Below, one piece after another: positions 8,406 through 18,357 of a DNA stretch of 64,000 bases. Under the pieces are notes generated by a model, which saw nothing but the letters and a program-made list of their open reading frames with translations, did not search any database and had not been told where the DNA came from. The DNA is from Haladaptatus halobius (lineage in GTDB: Archaea > Halobacteriota > Halobacteria > Halobacteriales > Haladaptataceae). The stretch covers positions 434,001 to 498,000 of the forward strand of contig NZ_CP085336.1 in NCBI RefSeq assembly GCF_020618475.1. Direction: 5' to 3'. Both the position numbers and the translations under genes were made by a program. Each line of letters begins with the position of its first letter. The first letter of the stretch is position 1.

Positions 8406-9946
8406 ATGAGTTCTATCACTAACGGCGGAGACCGATCGCTACACGGAGAGGAAGCGTCGATTTGGATGGAGACGACGCAGGGAACGTCCTACGAGACACT
8501 CGAGAACGGTGTCACAGTCGACGTCGCCGTGATCGGCGGCGGTATCGCTGGCATCGCGACAGCAGCGAAACTCACGGTGGCCGGTCAATCCGTGGCTGTC
8601 ATCGAGCGCGACCGGATCCTCGCAGGCGTCACCGGCCACACGACAGCGAAACTCACGTCTCTTCATGGTCTCATCTACGCTCACATCATTGAGCACTTTG
8701 GCGAGGAACACGCACAGCAGTATGCCGAGGCCAACGAGGCCGCGATTGACGACGTCGAGTCGACGGTCGAGGATCGAGACATCGACTGTGACTTCGAGCG
8801 AGTGTCCGCGTACACGTACACTGAGTCAACCGACGGGCGGCAGCAAATCGAGGACGAAGAAGACGCCGCAACGCGGCTCGGCCTTCCTGCATCGGTGACG
8901 GAATCCATCGACCTGCCGTTTGACGTGGAAGCGGCAGTCCGGTTCGACGACCAAGCACACTTCCACCCCCGAAAGTATCTCCTCGCCCTTGCTCAAGATA
9001 TCCCCGGCGATGACTGCTACATTTTCGAGAACACGACCGCCACAAGTGTCGAGGACGGGCAACCCTGTACGGTTTCGACTGAGAATGGGACGATCACCGC
9101 GGACGCCGTCGTCGTCGCCACAAACTTCCCCGTGTTCGACCGTGCACGCTACTACGAGCGTCTGTAACCAAAGCGGTCGTATGTACTCGCAGTGCGCCTT
9201 CAAGGCGATATTCCAGAAGGAATGTATTACCGTCCAGAGGAACCGTACTTCTCGGTTCGACCCCACCCCGCTGGGGAGGAGTCAATGGCGCTTGTCGGTG
9301 GCCAGAATCACCGGACCGGCCACAACGGCAGTACGATTGACCGATACCGGAAGCTCGAACAGGAAGCACACGACCGCCTCGACGTTGAGTCCATCGAGTA
9401 CCGCTGGTCGACTCAGGATATCGTCTCGGTCGACCGAATCTCGTTTATCGGCCGTCTTGGCCCACAGAGCGAGAACGTGTACGTCGCAACAGGCTTCGGC
9501 GGTTGGGGGATGACCAACGGCATCGCTGCCGGGATGGTGCTCACCGATTTGATACTTGACCGAGAGAACCCGTGGCATGACGTGTACCATCCGAACGATT
9601 CAACGAGGATGCATCGGGCGATCGCTTCCGCCAGCATAACGAGCACGACGTGAAACACTACCTGGAGGACTACGCAAAACGGCCCCAGACGGAAGCTGTC
9701 TAATCGATCGCCGAGGATGAGGCCACAATACTTGCCTGGAATTCAGGGCCGACAGCCATCTATCGCGATGAGGACGGAACCGTCCACCCGGTTTCCGCGG
9801 TTTGTACGCACATAGGCTGTCTTGTCGACTGGAACGATGGTGAACAGTCGTGGGATTGTCCGTGTCACGGCTCTCGTTTCGACTGCGACGGCGAGGTGCT
9901 CGACGGCCCGGCAAACAGTGCACTTTCGACTCAACAGTTAGAATGA
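8406..9946 (+). pseudogene. FAD-dependent oxidoreductase with C-terminal Rieske domain, broken
   Basis: The parent would be a ~510-residue flavoprotein: an FAD Rossmann motif (VIGGGIAGIATA) with a DAO-type domain, then a Rieske 2Fe-2S domain (CTHIGC, then CPCHGS). Three lesions are visible. A TAA at 9165-9167 interrupts the frame, which otherwise continues (PKRSYVLAVR). A frameshift lies near 9600. A TAA at 9701-9703 separates the oxidase and Rieske parts. The Rieske end runs to the stop at 9944-9946. All lesions fall in sequence that is otherwise well conserved, so decay is recent. Confidence 0.85.
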
Positions 9947-10060
9947 GATACAAAACTTCACATAATAGGCCCTGCTGAAGTCATCCCATTTGACATACTT
10001 GCTCGAAATTCACCGTTTTCCCACCAGAGCACCTACCCAGTTCGATTCCCTATCGTCCGT

Positions 10061-10588
10061 ATGGCTCCTGTGTATACCTTCGGCCATTCCTCGCGTTCGA
10101 TTGAGGAGTTCATCTCGGCACTCCGCAGCTATGACATCACCCTCGTGGTCGATGTCCGCCGATTTCCCGGCTCGCGTCGCAATCCACAGTTCGGTGCTGA
10201 CGCGCTGGCTGCGGCTCTCGACGAGCACGGAATCGAGTATCGCCATCTCGAGGCACTTGGGGGTCGGCGTTCAGACCCACGGGCGGACTCACCGAACAAC
10301 GAGTGGGAGAACAACTCGTTCCAGGCCTATGCCGACTACGCGCTCACCGACGAGTTCCAGACGGCGCTCGACGAGCTATGCACGTTCGCGGAGACAGATG
10401 TGCCGGTTATCGTCTGTGCCGAAGCCGTCTACTGGCGCTGTCACCGCCGGATCATCGCAGACTGGCTGCTCGCTCGCGGCTATGAGGTCATCAATATCTA
10501 CGACGCCGACCGCGCTGACGAACACGAGTTGACTCGATTCGCAGAGGTGTCCAACGGGAGGGTTACCTACCCGGCTGACGAATTGTAG
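10061..10588 (+). CDS. DUF488 family protein
   Basis: A protein of 175 residues matching DUF488. It has the N-terminal YTFGHSSRSIEEF, the VDVRRFPGSRRNP loop, a central Asn/Trp-rich segment and a conserved Cys-containing core (IVCAEAVYWRCHRRIIADWL). The family is widespread in bacteria and archaea and has no assigned reaction. The paired Cys and His residues suggest redox or metal chemistry. The gene is intact and alone between pseudogenes. Confidence 0.85.
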   Translation: MAPVYTFGHSSRSIEEFISALRSYDITLVVDVRRFPGSRRNPQFGADALAAALDEHGIEYRHLEALGGRRSDPRADSPNNEWENNSFQAYADYALTDEFQTALDELCTFAETDVPVIVCAEAVYWRCHRRIIADWLLARGYEVINIYDADRADEHELTRFAEVSNGRVTYPADEL

Positions 10589-10691
10589 CGCAGTCGGACA
10601 TCTCCGGACAGGAGGAGCACACTAACGAAATCAAGGATATCGAAGTCGTCATGCGATCACACATCGAATAACTCGCTACACTTCGCCGTCT

Positions 10692-10916
10692 CTATTTCTT
10701 AGGTAGATTTGCGACGAACTCGTTTACACCGCGTTGTTCAACTTCGTACCGCTCGTCGTCGAACTCCTTGACTTCGGCCTGCATCTCGTAGAACAGTGGC
10801 TTTGGCTCGTGGTCGTTGATCAGCGTCAACGCCTCGCCACTTTCCAATTCAGCAAACGCGTCGTGGATCTTCGGATGGCGCTCAGCAGGCGCTCACCTGC
10901 GGATCTTGTCGTCCAT
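10692..10916 (-). pseudogene. DUF2249 protein with early in-frame stop
   Basis: From the ATG at 10916 the frame has a TGA after seven codons (10895-10893). It then continues with the typical DUF2249 sequence (ERHPKIHDAF, then INDHEPKPLFYEM, then RGVNEFVANLPKK) to a TAG at 10692. DUF2249 proteins are small TusA-like sulfur or redox helpers found near nitrogen-oxide and sulfur genes in haloarchaea. The early stop indicates a pseudogene, unless translation restarts downstream at a non-ATG codon. Confidence 0.7.
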
Positions 10917-10919
10917 GAT

Positions 10920-11021
10920 GCCGTTTCACCGCAGTGGGCGATCATCGAAAACCGAGCGCCTCGCTACGTGATCAAAGGCGGGCAGATAATCACAGAAAAT
11001 GGAACCACCATCACCTCGTAA
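10920..11021 (+). pseudogene. Possible amidohydrolase C-terminal fragment
   Basis: About 34 codons ending in a TAA at 11019 read like the tail of a cyclic amidohydrolase (APRYVIKGGQIITENG, a typical last strand pair). Nothing upstream in this frame resembles the rest of such an enzyme, and it abuts the DUF2249 relic. The identity is tentative. Confidence 0.3.
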
Positions 11022-11615
11022 ATACGCTTGATAGCTGGGAATAGAGACCTCTTCAGAAATCAATAATAATTTACAAATCTAATTCTATAGTCATCCATGC
11101 ATTGAGAGCGCCGATCTCAACTTGTGGATCGTATTCTAGTACCACCGAAATTGTGACTATCGCGCTTAATGCTTGACATCGTTCTATTTGTCAATATGAC
11201 ATTAAATCTGCTTCCTCCGTCCGGGGCAGACATAGGTCAAGCCGTCTAAGGAAGATTCGAGTATCCCCTGAGAACAGGCAGAGTAAGCGGTATTAGAACG
11301 GTGAATTGTGTGGGCGAAGAACGGGTCTCTCATTTCAAAACCGTGCTATGATTTGCCATGGCCAAAAGGAGTGTTTCTCTCCATCGAGGTACCGCTAGAT
11401 TGAGATTAATCCATCGCGAGGAAGTGGGATAGTTGGATCAATGATAAAATGATGCTTCGATACGGAATCAGCTCATACCGCCGAAGACGACCACTTCAGC
11501 GAGTCACCGTTATTCATCCGGTGATAATAGTGCAGCAACGGAGTAGGATTTGAACGAGTTACTTCAGCGCTGTCTATCGGTTTCCCCTCAATCGAGCAGT
11601 GCAAGTGCGGGAGTA
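11022..11615. other. Gene-free region with repeat copy and regulator-end relic
   Basis: No gene is seen. It holds one copy of the dispersed palindromic repeat (11097-11126) and a 17-bp sequence at 11153-11169 that also spans the stop codon of the regulator at 14780-14796. This suggests the region descends from a second copy of that locus end. Confidence 0.4.
11097..11126. repeat. Dispersed palindromic repeat, copy 1
   Basis: A 30-bp sequence starting ATGCATTGAGAG with inverted arms TTGAGA and TCTCAA around a 7-bp spacer. Near-identical copies are at 14840-14869 and 22993-23022. All three are intergenic. Confidence 0.65.
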
Positions 11616-13865
11616 TTATGCACTTTCTGTTGTCGGTGACAACTGGCCGGCAAACGAGTTCGCCAGCACGAGGCTCACACTCAAGCCCATTGCAACCATC
11701 GCCCAGACAGGCTGGAGCAGCCCTGAAACCGCCGCTATGACGCCTGCACCGTTGAAGACCAAGGCTATCCCGACGTTGGTGAGGGTCAGACGGTAGCTCC
11801 GTTGGGCAAGCCCTCGCGCTTCGAGGAGTGTGGTGAGCTGTGAGCCAGTCAACACGATATCTGCAGCTTCAATGGCGATATCGGTGCCAGCCTCGATAGC
11901 GATGCCGACATCCGCCTGCATCAACGCCGGCGCGTCGTTGATCCCGTCGCCCACCATCGCTACCTGCCGATCTTGTTCTTGAAACTCCCGCTCTACCTGG
12001 GATTTATCGTCGGGTAACACCTCCGCGCGGTAGTCTTCGATGCCGACCTGTTCGGCAACCGTCCGGGCTGTCTGTTCGTTATCGCCGGTGAGCATGACCG
12101 GCTCGATATCGGCTGCTTTGAGGCGGTCAACCATCTCTGCAGCATCGTCTTTGAGCGGATCAGCAAGCGCGACGAGGCCAGCAAGGGAGCCGTCCACGGC
12201 CACAACCACGACAGTGCTGCCGGTCTGTTGGAGATCCTTAATTTGCCCACGCATCTGCGACAAATCTGCCCCTTCTCCTTCGACGAATCGCGGGCTGCCG
12301 ACTGTCACAGTCTGATCTTCGACTATGGCCGCAACTCCCTTGCCGGGCGTCACGTCGAAATCACTTACTTCTGGGATCGTCACGTCGTTCTCTTCTGCTG
12401 CGGTGACAATCGCTCTGGCGAGTGGATGCTCTGAGGGATTCTCCGCCGCAGCTGCGAGCCGGAGGATCTCGTCTGTGGACGCTCCAATGAGGGAGATAAC
12501 CTCATCCACTTTAGGCTCGCCGTGGGTAAGCGTGCCCGTCTTGTCGAGCAACATCGTATCAATATCCTTGAAGACGTGGAATGCCTCGCCCGAGCGCATC
12601 AGGATGCCCTTCTCGGCAGCCTCGCTGCTGCCTCGGACGATGGCAAGCGGGGTTGACATGCCCAACGCGCATGGATAGCCCATGATTAACACGCTCAGCG
12701 CAGCGAACCCCGCCCGCACGAAGTTCGGCTCTCCAGTCCAGAGCCACGCTCCAGCACTCCAGAGAAGAAAGCCCAGTGCTGCGGCCGAAAACACAATGGG
12801 AACGAAGTAGACGAGGATTCGATCGACCAGCCGCAAGATACCGGGTTTCAACGCCCGCGCTTCGGCCACCTGCTGTGCGACAGTGCGCAGGAACGTGTCC
12901 TCTCCAGTCTGTGTCACCTCGACAGTCAGACTTCCTTCTTGGTTGATCGACCCGCCAACCACCTCATCGCCTTCAAGTTTTTCTTGGGGAGTGGATTCGC
13001 CGGTGACGAGACTCCCATCAACCGCCGAGGTGCCGCTGATGACCGTGCCATCAACCGGGATACGCTCGCCGGGACGCACACGCACGCGGTCACCGACGGT
13101 GAGTTCCTCGCGTAGGACATCAGTTTCAGTCCCACCCTCAGCGATCTTGTGAGCGGTCGGGGGTTCGAGATCCAACAGTTGGCGGACCGACTGCGAGGCC
13201 TCGACATGGACTTTTACTGCGGCGTACCCACCGATGAGATGGAACGCGAGCACGAACACCGTCGCGCCAAAGAACCCATCTGCGGGGAACGCTGGATTGA
13301 CGAGACCGATGAACCCACCGACGAGACCGCCGGTAGCCGCCACGGACACGAGTAAGTCTTGGTTGAGGATGCCCCGGCGCAACGACTGCCAGCCATTGCG
13401 AAAGATGATCGCCCGCGCCGGGCCGAAGAATGTCCCAAGCGCTAGTGCGCCGATGGCGTACGCGTAGACTGGAATGGAGGTAAATTCAGGAAGAAAAAAG
13501 TTGCCGGCCATGAGTGCTGACACGCCGATGAGGAGTCCGCCTGCGATACCTGCTTTCCGGCGCGCAGCAGCGAGGTCTTCTTGTTCTTTTTCGAACCGCT
13601 CTTCGTAGTCAGCCTCACGTGGTTCATAGCCGAGGTCTTGGAGGATGCGCCAAATCTCGGATTCATCCACTTGAGCAGGGTCATACTGGACGAGTGCTTC
13701 CTCGTGGGCGAGACTGACATCGGCATCTTCGACCCCATTCACGCGCTCCAGTCCGTTGGTAATCGACTCGGTACATAACGAACAGTGCATCCCGCCAACC
13801 GTGAGTTGGAGTTGTTCGATCCGCTCGCCCGAATGCATCCCAGTTTGCTGGATGGTAGTGCTCAT
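11616..13865 (-). CDS. P1B-type heavy-metal ATPase with N-terminal HMA domain
   Basis: A 749-residue metal-exporting P-type ATPase. Domains in order: HMA metal-binding domain (GMHCSLC, Cys28 and Cys31), membrane helices, actuator domain (TGES at 288-291), membrane metal site (YPC at 397-399), phosphorylation motif DKTGT (441-445), nucleotide domain with SEHP (478-481) and hinge GDGINDAP (639-646). The membrane site is unusual: Tyr-Pro-Cys in place of the CPC of copper or zinc pumps. The last helices also lack the usual CopA MxxSS signature. The transported ion is therefore uncertain; copper is likely given the adjacent chaperone gene, whose stop overlaps this start (ATGA). Confidence 0.9.
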   Translation of the reverse strand: MSTTIQQTGMHSGERIEQLQLTVGGMHCSLCTESITNGLERVNGVEDADVSLAHEEALVQYDPAQVDESEIWRILQDLGYEPREADYEERFEKEQEDLAAARRKAGIAGGLLIGVSALMAGNFFLPEFTSIPVYAYAIGALALGTFFGPARAIIFRNGWQSLRRGILNQDLLVSVAATGGLVGGFIGLVNPAFPADGFFGATVFVLAFHLIGGYAAVKVHVEASQSVRQLLDLEPPTAHKIAEGGTETDVLREELTVGDRVRVRPGERIPVDGTVISGTSAVDGSLVTGESTPQEKLEGDEVVGGSINQEGSLTVEVTQTGEDTFLRTVAQQVAEARALKPGILRLVDRILVYFVPIVFSAAALGFLLWSAGAWLWTGEPNFVRAGFAALSVLIMGYPCALGMSTPLAIVRGSSEAAEKGILMRSGEAFHVFKDIDTMLLDKTGTLTHGEPKVDEVISLIGASTDEILRLAAAAENPSEHPLARAIVTAAEENDVTIPEVSDFDVTPGKGVAAIVEDQTVTVGSPRFVEGEGADLSQMRGQIKDLQQTGSTVVVVAVDGSLAGLVALADPLKDDAAEMVDRLKAADIEPVMLTGDNEQTARTVAEQVGIEDYRAEVLPDDKSQVEREFQEQDRQVAMVGDGINDAPALMQADVGIAIEAGTDIAIEAADIVLTGSQLTTLLEARGLAQRSYRLTLTNVGIALVFNGAGVIAAVSGLLQPVWAMVAMGLSVSLVLANSFAGQLSPTTESA

Positions 13866-14098
13866 GCTGTCTCTTTCTGGGTGACTTCGTACCCGAGGAG
13901 GTCAAACCTCTCTCGGAGTTGCTCATGATCGATCTGAGCGGGGTGGGTTTCGACGGCAATGCGTTGGGTCTGAGCGCTGGCTTCTACTGTTTCGACGCCA
14001 TCCAAGCGTTCGAGTGCTCGGCTGATTCGTTGTTCACACCCTTCGCAGTGAATTTCCTGGTCGCCGGTGACGGTGTAGTTCAGCGTGTTCGTCGTCAT
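13862..14098 (-). CDS. HMA-domain metallochaperone
   Basis: A single HMA domain of 78 residues with an atypical metal loop [10 protein letters not shown] (CxxC). It should carry Cu(I) or a similar soft ion in the cytoplasm and hand it to the ATPase encoded directly downstream. Its stop codon overlaps the ATPase start by 4 bp, so the two are coexpressed. A TATA-like GGTTAAG about 33 bp upstream (14131-14137) can serve as its promoter, divergent from the regulator gene. Confidence 0.8.
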   Translation of the reverse strand: MTTNTLNYTVTGDQEIHCEGCEQRISRALERLDGVETVEASAQTQRIAVETHPAQIDHEQLRERFDLLGYEVTQKETA

Positions 14099-14228
14099 TG
14101 TTCAGTCATCCATAATAGAAGGAACGACTTAACCATTACGAGAAATATTGTAGCAGGGGCAATATCATCATTGAGGAGCGAATCTTATCCCGATATTGTT
14201 ATACAGATAGAGGGTGTATGTACTTTTC
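14099..14228. promoter_or_regulatory. Divergent promoter region of the metal ATPase operon and its regulator
   Basis: A 130-bp spacer between divergent genes. A TATTGTTATA element (14194-14203) lies ~26 bp before the regulator ATG, consistent with leaderless transcription. On the other strand a GGTTAAG element (14131-14137) precedes the chaperone gene. Both are suitable for control by the regulator encoded next door; no clear operator palindrome was identified. Confidence 0.45.
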
Positions 14229-14783
14229 ATGAGTCTGCTTCAAACTGACGTACCTATCCAGACCGTCATTACGACCGATCCAGACAAAGCGAAGGCACTC
14301 GAAAACACCGCTCGTGCAAAGATTCTTGATATGCTCGCGGATGAAGAAATGACTATCGAGAATATCACCGAGGAACTCGCGCGACGCGGCGAAGAGAAAG
14401 CAGAGACAACTATCCGCCATCACGTGAACGTCCTCAAGGACGCAGGAATGGTCGAACTCTCACGGCTCGAAGACGCTGGCGGCGGAACGACCAAGTTCTA
14501 CAAATCGAATACCCGCGTGTTCTCCTATGACCTCTCTGAAAGCGCGGAAGAGACATTGAGCGATGCAGAACTAGCGACCCGAGAGGCACTGGCTCCACTG
14601 ATTGAGGATCTGTATAGCGAACATGAAGATGAGATTGTAGCCGCCGCAACTGAGATGAAGCCCTGCGAGTACTGCAACACCCAGCACTACGAAGAGTTCA
14701 TCCTGCGAGAATTGATAAACCGCGCTCTCACCCAGTTAAGTGAAGACGGCGACCTCGATACGGTACTGGATCCGAAGGTGTGA
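14229..14783 (+). CDS. Winged-helix metal-responsive regulator (ArsR-like) with C-terminal Cys pair
   Basis: A 184-residue protein. Its N-terminal winged helix (ARAKILDMLADEEMTIENI, then TTIRHHVNVLKDAGMVE) is of the ArsR/HTH_20 kind. Its C-terminal part carries CEYCNTQH, a likely metal-sensing cluster. It is divergently placed from the chaperone-ATPase operon and is probably its metal-sensing repressor. The ATG at 14229 is preferred over an upstream one at 14214 because it leaves a normal TATA-to-start distance and begins with a conserved-looking MSLLQTDVPIQ. Confidence 0.75.
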   Translation: MSLLQTDVPIQTVITTDPDKAKALENTARAKILDMLADEEMTIENITEELARRGEEKAETTIRHHVNVLKDAGMVELSRLEDAGGGTTKFYKSNTRVFSYDLSESAEETLSDAELATREALAPLIEDLYSEHEDEIVAAATEMKPCEYCNTQHYEEFILRELINRALTQLSEDGDLDTVLDPKV

Positions 14784-15074
14784 CTATCGCGCTCAACGGT
14801 ACATGATGTTCATCTCCCAAGGTTGTGGTAGATAAGTCTATGCATTGAGAGCGTCAGTCTCAACTTCTGTGCTTCGACAATGAGCACCACAGTTTCGGAG
14901 GATGGGCTGTTTTCGCGTGTTCTCCGGGCTAATTGTGATTCAATTGGCCTACAACGGTGAAGTCTCAACTGCTCCTATTGGTTAGATCTCATTGAGTACG
15001 TGAAAATGACTCTAAATTCGTCGTCTCGTAGAGTGTCGCCACTCACGAAAAGCGACCCGAGTTGGTGTAGAGAG
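14784..15074. other. Intergenic region with repeat copy 2
   Basis: No gene is seen. Apart from the dispersed palindromic repeat at 14840-14869, the sequence runs featureless up to the transposase stop. It may include the left end of that transposon, but no inverted terminal repeat could be identified by eye. Confidence 0.4.
14840..14869. repeat. Dispersed palindromic repeat, copy 2
   Basis: Second copy of the 30-bp ATGCATTGAGAG repeat with TTGAGA/TCTCAA arms. It lies 56 bp downstream of the metal regulator stop and could act there as a stem-loop or a protein-binding palindrome. Confidence 0.65.
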
Positions 15075-16664
15075 CTAATCCGGCGAGATCAGTGCTGAGC
15101 AAACCAACTCGACACACTCACCAGCTGTGAAGACCGGCGCGTAGTCCATCTCACTATCTACGCTTGCTTTCAGCAGGAAATCAGTGAGCCGCCAGATGTT
15201 GTGGAGCAATACCGCGAACACGAAATAGAACAGCCGTACTCGGTAATCCTTGGAGGATGTCTTCGCTAAGAAGTCATTTTTCATCGACTTGTACTCGTTC
15301 TCGATCTGCCAGCGACGGCTGTATCGGCGGCAAAATGTCGCCGCCTTTACTGAATCAACTGAGAGGTTCGTCGCAAAGACCGCTGTGCCCTCTCCCTTCG
15401 TCGAGAGGACGGACAGTAACTGCATCGCGTGCGAACCATGATCGGTGTGAACAGTGGCTGATTCAACGGCAACCTCTTGCCCGTCTTCATTCATCATCTC
15501 GATAGCCTCACGTTCGGCAGTGTGGATTCGTTTCGGGATGAGATAGTTCACATCGAGGTTCGAGAGCGTCTGATACACTACTTTCGAGTCAAAATCACGG
15601 TCGCAGAGTACCATCTCAATTGACACGTGCTCCTGAGCGCGTCGAACGAGTCGTCGGACTACACGATGAATCTGGTTCGGCGGGTTCTGGTCCCATGAAG
15701 AACTCTCACGGATTGGTTCGACAGCGAGAATCAACGGGATATTCCATCCGACAATTGAAAGCGTAGCGAATTTAAACGCTCTTCCTTCACCGTCTTTCGT
15801 ACCGCTCACCATCGGCATTCCCTCTACGTTACCGAAGTAGCGAATGGTCGTGATGTCAATCGCTACGGTAACTGGACGGCGAAACGAGGACTCCGACTGG
15901 ATCACCGAAAGCAAGCGTTCCGTCGCCTGTTGAAATCCTTCGATCAGGTTTTCGGGATCAAACTGTTTGACTGTGCGGAGGTGCGTGTCTCCATGAGGAC
16001 CGTATTCCTTTCCCCGACAGATTTTGAATCGAGCTGCACCTTGCGGGGTGCCACAACCGACCATTCCGATGAACGTCTGAAGCTCGAATAATCGTGTATC
16101 CTCGTATATCGCGTTCTGGGCTCTCCCAGAATTAAACGGGCTGAAGCCGTGTTCACGAGCGAGGCGGGTCGTTCGATAGATTTTTTCGTCAGAGAACTCA
16201 GTAACATTCTCAGACACCTCAAAAGTCTCTTCGGACGACTGCTTTACTTCCTCCAGTGGTCGAACCTCAGGGACAGAAAGATCCTCGTTGTATATTTCTT
16301 TGACTAAGCAGTGTGCGCTGGCGGTGAAGTACCCACGGACATCGTCGTCAAAGCGGTTGCGCCATGCCCGCGAAAGAACCGACTCATCAGGAATTCGGCT
16401 GAGACCGAATACGTCTGCGAGTTCCGGATGCCGTGTGAGAGAACGATAGCTGTCTCCAGTAACTTCTAGATAAACGAAGAGTTTGTGCATCCCGTGAAAC
16501 GAGTACGATGCAGGATGCCACTTTGGGTAACCGTCCTCAAGCGTCTCGATTTGAAATCTGAGATCGGAGAATGCAGTACAGAAGTCTGTGCCTCCACGGA
16601 GGCATTTGCGGAGTTCAAGGGCAGCGACGAATGCGTCGGTCAATCGGCGGCCACGTTGTGTCAT
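15075..16664 (-). CDS. DDE transposase, IS4-type (YREK motif)
   Basis: A complete 529-residue transposase. The acidic triad is visible as VAIDITTIRYFG (first Asp), VLCDRDFDSK (second Asp) and the YSRRWQIENEYKSMK helix. That helix has the exact Y-x2-R-x3-E-x6-K signature of IS4-type enzymes. The N-terminal ~150 residues precede the catalytic core. The start lies only ~12 bp from where a broken regulator gene resumes (about 16676), so the element inserted into, or displaced, the 3' part of that gene. Two fragments of related transposases occur at 2509-2849 and 21120-21275. The exact IS name is not recognised. Confidence 0.85.
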   Translation of the reverse strand: MTQRGRRLTDAFVAALELRKCLRGGTDFCTAFSDLRFQIETLEDGYPKWHPASYSFHGMHKLFVYLEVTGDSYRSLTRHPELADVFGLSRIPDESVLSRAWRNRFDDDVRGYFTASAHCLVKEIYNEDLSVPEVRPLEEVKQSSEETFEVSENVTEFSDEKIYRTTRLAREHGFSPFNSGRAQNAIYEDTRLFELQTFIGMVGCGTPQGAARFKICRGKEYGPHGDTHLRTVKQFDPENLIEGFQQATERLLSVIQSESSFRRPVTVAIDITTIRYFGNVEGMPMVSGTKDGEGRAFKFATLSIVGWNIPLILAVEPIRESSSWDQNPPNQIHRVVRRLVRRAQEHVSIEMVLCDRDFDSKVVYQTLSNLDVNYLIPKRIHTAEREAIEMMNEDGQEVAVESATVHTDHGSHAMQLLSVLSTKGEGTAVFATNLSVDSVKAATFCRRYSRRWQIENEYKSMKNDFLAKTSSKDYRVRLFYFVFAVLLHNIWRLTDFLLKASVDSEMDYAPVFTAGECVELVCSALISPD

Positions 16665-16675
16665 CAGTTTGTTCT

Positions 16676-16986
16676 ACTGATTGAACATTCAGTCGAGTTT
16701 ATCCGTGATTTCGTCTGGGTCAGCGACTCGATGTGGTGATATCCTCCTTGGGACAGTTTCCCTGTTCTTGCAAGCAACTCAGCTTCTTGGAGCCATCTGA
16801 CTGAACGGAATGCGGTCGTCCGCTCCCGATCACTGAACTTCGCAATCTGATCTACGGGAAGCGGCTCAGGGTCTCCTGCTAACAGTCTAAGTACACCTCT
16901 ATCGAGGCTGTTCAGTCCAAGCATACAGTCAAGGAGACCCTCCACTCCCGCTCATCTCGGAGTTGCTTATGTACGGTGTCTGGCAC
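16676..16986 (-). pseudogene. Winged-helix regulator, decayed copy truncated by the transposon
   Basis: The fragment parallels the intact regulator at 17959-18357. It has a GTG start at 16986 with PDTVHKQLRDERE, then LDCMLGLNSLDRG after a frameshift near 16945. DRERTTAFRSVRWLQEAE follows in the wing. After a second shift, the HRVADPDEITDKLD segment ends in a stop and meets the transposase start. It retains the DNA-binding part but has lost the C-terminal ~30 residues. It is the regulator of the decayed first copy of a duplicated module. Confidence 0.75.
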
Positions 16987-17172
16987 TGTTATCGGTATTT
17001 AGTACTACTGTTTGATAATGATTGCATGTTAGATGCATACGTTTGTGTGGCTGCAATATCCATTACAAAAGGAAAATACGGCTCTGAGCCTATTTTTTGG
17101 TCTCAAAGCACCATAGAGGTATTCCTCTCCGAGAGCAATAGCCTTATAAATACAATCCTCATTGCAATAAAT

Positions 17173-17293
17173 GTGCAAACAATTGATGGCAGTAGCGATC
17201 TGGTATCCAATGTACTCATCGCCGATAGTGGACCAGCAGAAACTGGTGCTAGTGCAGGACTCTCCAGTGGAGTATTCGAGAAGGGTGGTAATC
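17173..17293 (+). pseudogene. Thioredoxin-reductase-like gene with its middle deleted
   Basis: The sequence lines up with both ends of the intact gene at 18578-19525. It starts with a VQTIDG opening and a VLIADSGPAE version of the flavin motif VLIIGGGPAG. It then jumps to the family C-terminus (LSSGVFEKGG against LSRETFEERW) and ends right before the methyltransferase ATG, as in the intact copy. Roughly 280 codons are missing. A TATA-like CCTTATAAAT (17149-17158) upstream survives and may now drive the methyltransferase. Confidence 0.7.
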
Positions 17294-17932
17294 ATGACTG
17301 ACGATTCCGATGAAGAATTCTGGGATGAACGATACCGCGCTCAGGACCAACTTTTCAGTGGCAATCCCAACCCCAGACTTGTCAGCCAGGCTAAAAAGGT
17401 CGAACCTGGAACAGCACTCGATGTCGGGTGTGGTGAGGGTGCGGATGCCATTTGGCTGGCTAAGCAGGGCTGGGACGTTACAGCGGTTGATATCTCCACA
17501 GTCGCGCTTGAACGTGGCGCATCACGCGCTTCAGAAATCGGTGCTGACGTAGCGAATCGAATCGATTGGATTCACGAGGACCTCCGTACATGGGAAGGGC
17601 CAGAACCCCAATCCTACGATCTCGTTTCGTCTCAGTTCACTCCGTTCCCTGTTGAGTCACGTCAGTCGATGTTTCGTCGGCTTGCTGACGCCGTCGCACC
17701 CGGAGGCACGCTCTTAATCGTCAGTCACCATCAGTCAGACATCCAGACCACAATTCCGCGCAACTCGAATAAGGAAATGTACTTCACAGCATCTGATGTG
17801 GCTGAATCACTCGATTCTGAGGATTGGGGCATTATCATCGAAGGGAAGCTTGAACGCTCCGCTACAGATCCTGACGGAAACGAGGTCACCATTCACGATA
17901 CGGTATTCAACGCCCGTCGACGGGAGCGATAA
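17294..17932 (+). CDS. SAM-dependent methyltransferase (TehB-like), module copy 1
   Basis: A 212-residue class I methyltransferase. The N-terminus EEFWDERYRAQDQLFSGNPN and motif I ALDVGCGEGADAIWLA are typical of the TehB/thiol-methyltransferase-like group, whose members detoxify metalloids or thiols. VTAVDIS forms the strand-2 acidic loop. The ATG at 17294 starts directly after the shrunken reductase relic, matching the reductase-methyltransferase order of the second module. Its protein is only distantly related to the second module's methyltransferase, so the modules are analogous, not simple recent duplicates. The substrate is unknown. Confidence 0.8.
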   Translation: MTDDSDEEFWDERYRAQDQLFSGNPNPRLVSQAKKVEPGTALDVGCGEGADAIWLAKQGWDVTAVDISTVALERGASRASEIGADVANRIDWIHEDLRTWEGPEPQSYDLVSSQFTPFPVESRQSMFRRLADAVAPGGTLLIVSHHQSDIQTTIPRNSNKEMYFTASDVAESLDSEDWGIIIEGKLERSATDPDGNEVTIHDTVFNARRRER

Positions 17933-17958
17933 TCTATGAGCACCCTGAAAAGGGGAAG

Positions 17959-18357
17959 CTACGATTCTATTTCCGGTGGTCGACTCTCCCCATATGAATC
18001 TCGGAACTCCTGGATCAGCTGGCCTGTATTGGCGTACCACTCGTTGAGCATTCGTTGGAGTCCGTCCGCAATCACGTCAGCGTCATTGACTCTGTATACG
18101 TGGTGATAGCCGCCGTGTTGACAACTCTCTTGTTCTTTCTTCACAACTCCGGCTTCTTGCAATCGTTTGACCGACCGGTATGCGGTCGTTCGTTCCCGAT
18201 CGATAAAGTTCGCGATATGGTCCACAGTGAGCGGGTCATCGCTCTCAACTAACAACCTAAACACCCCTCTGTCCAGCTTGTTCAATCCAAGCATGCACAC
18301 AAGCAGATCATCGCAGTCCTGTTCTGCATGGATCTGTTTCAGTACGGCCTCTGGCAT
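17959..18357 (-). CDS. Winged-helix transcriptional regulator, module copy 2
   Basis: A 132-residue protein with one winged helix (LDRGVFRLLVES, then VDHIANFIDRERTTAYRSVKRLQEAGVV). A Cys/His-containing wing (ESCQHGGYHHVYRV) follows, and then a C-terminal helix that probably dimerises. Cys and His in the wing could bind metal or a thiol ligand. It is divergent from the reductase-methyltransferase pair and probably controls it. A decayed sister copy lies at 16676-16986. Confidence 0.75.
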   Translation of the reverse strand: MPEAVLKQIHAEQDCDDLLVCMLGLNKLDRGVFRLLVESDDPLTVDHIANFIDRERTTAYRSVKRLQEAGVVKKEQESCQHGGYHHVYRVNDADVIADGLQRMLNEWYANTGQLIQEFRDSYGESRPPEIES

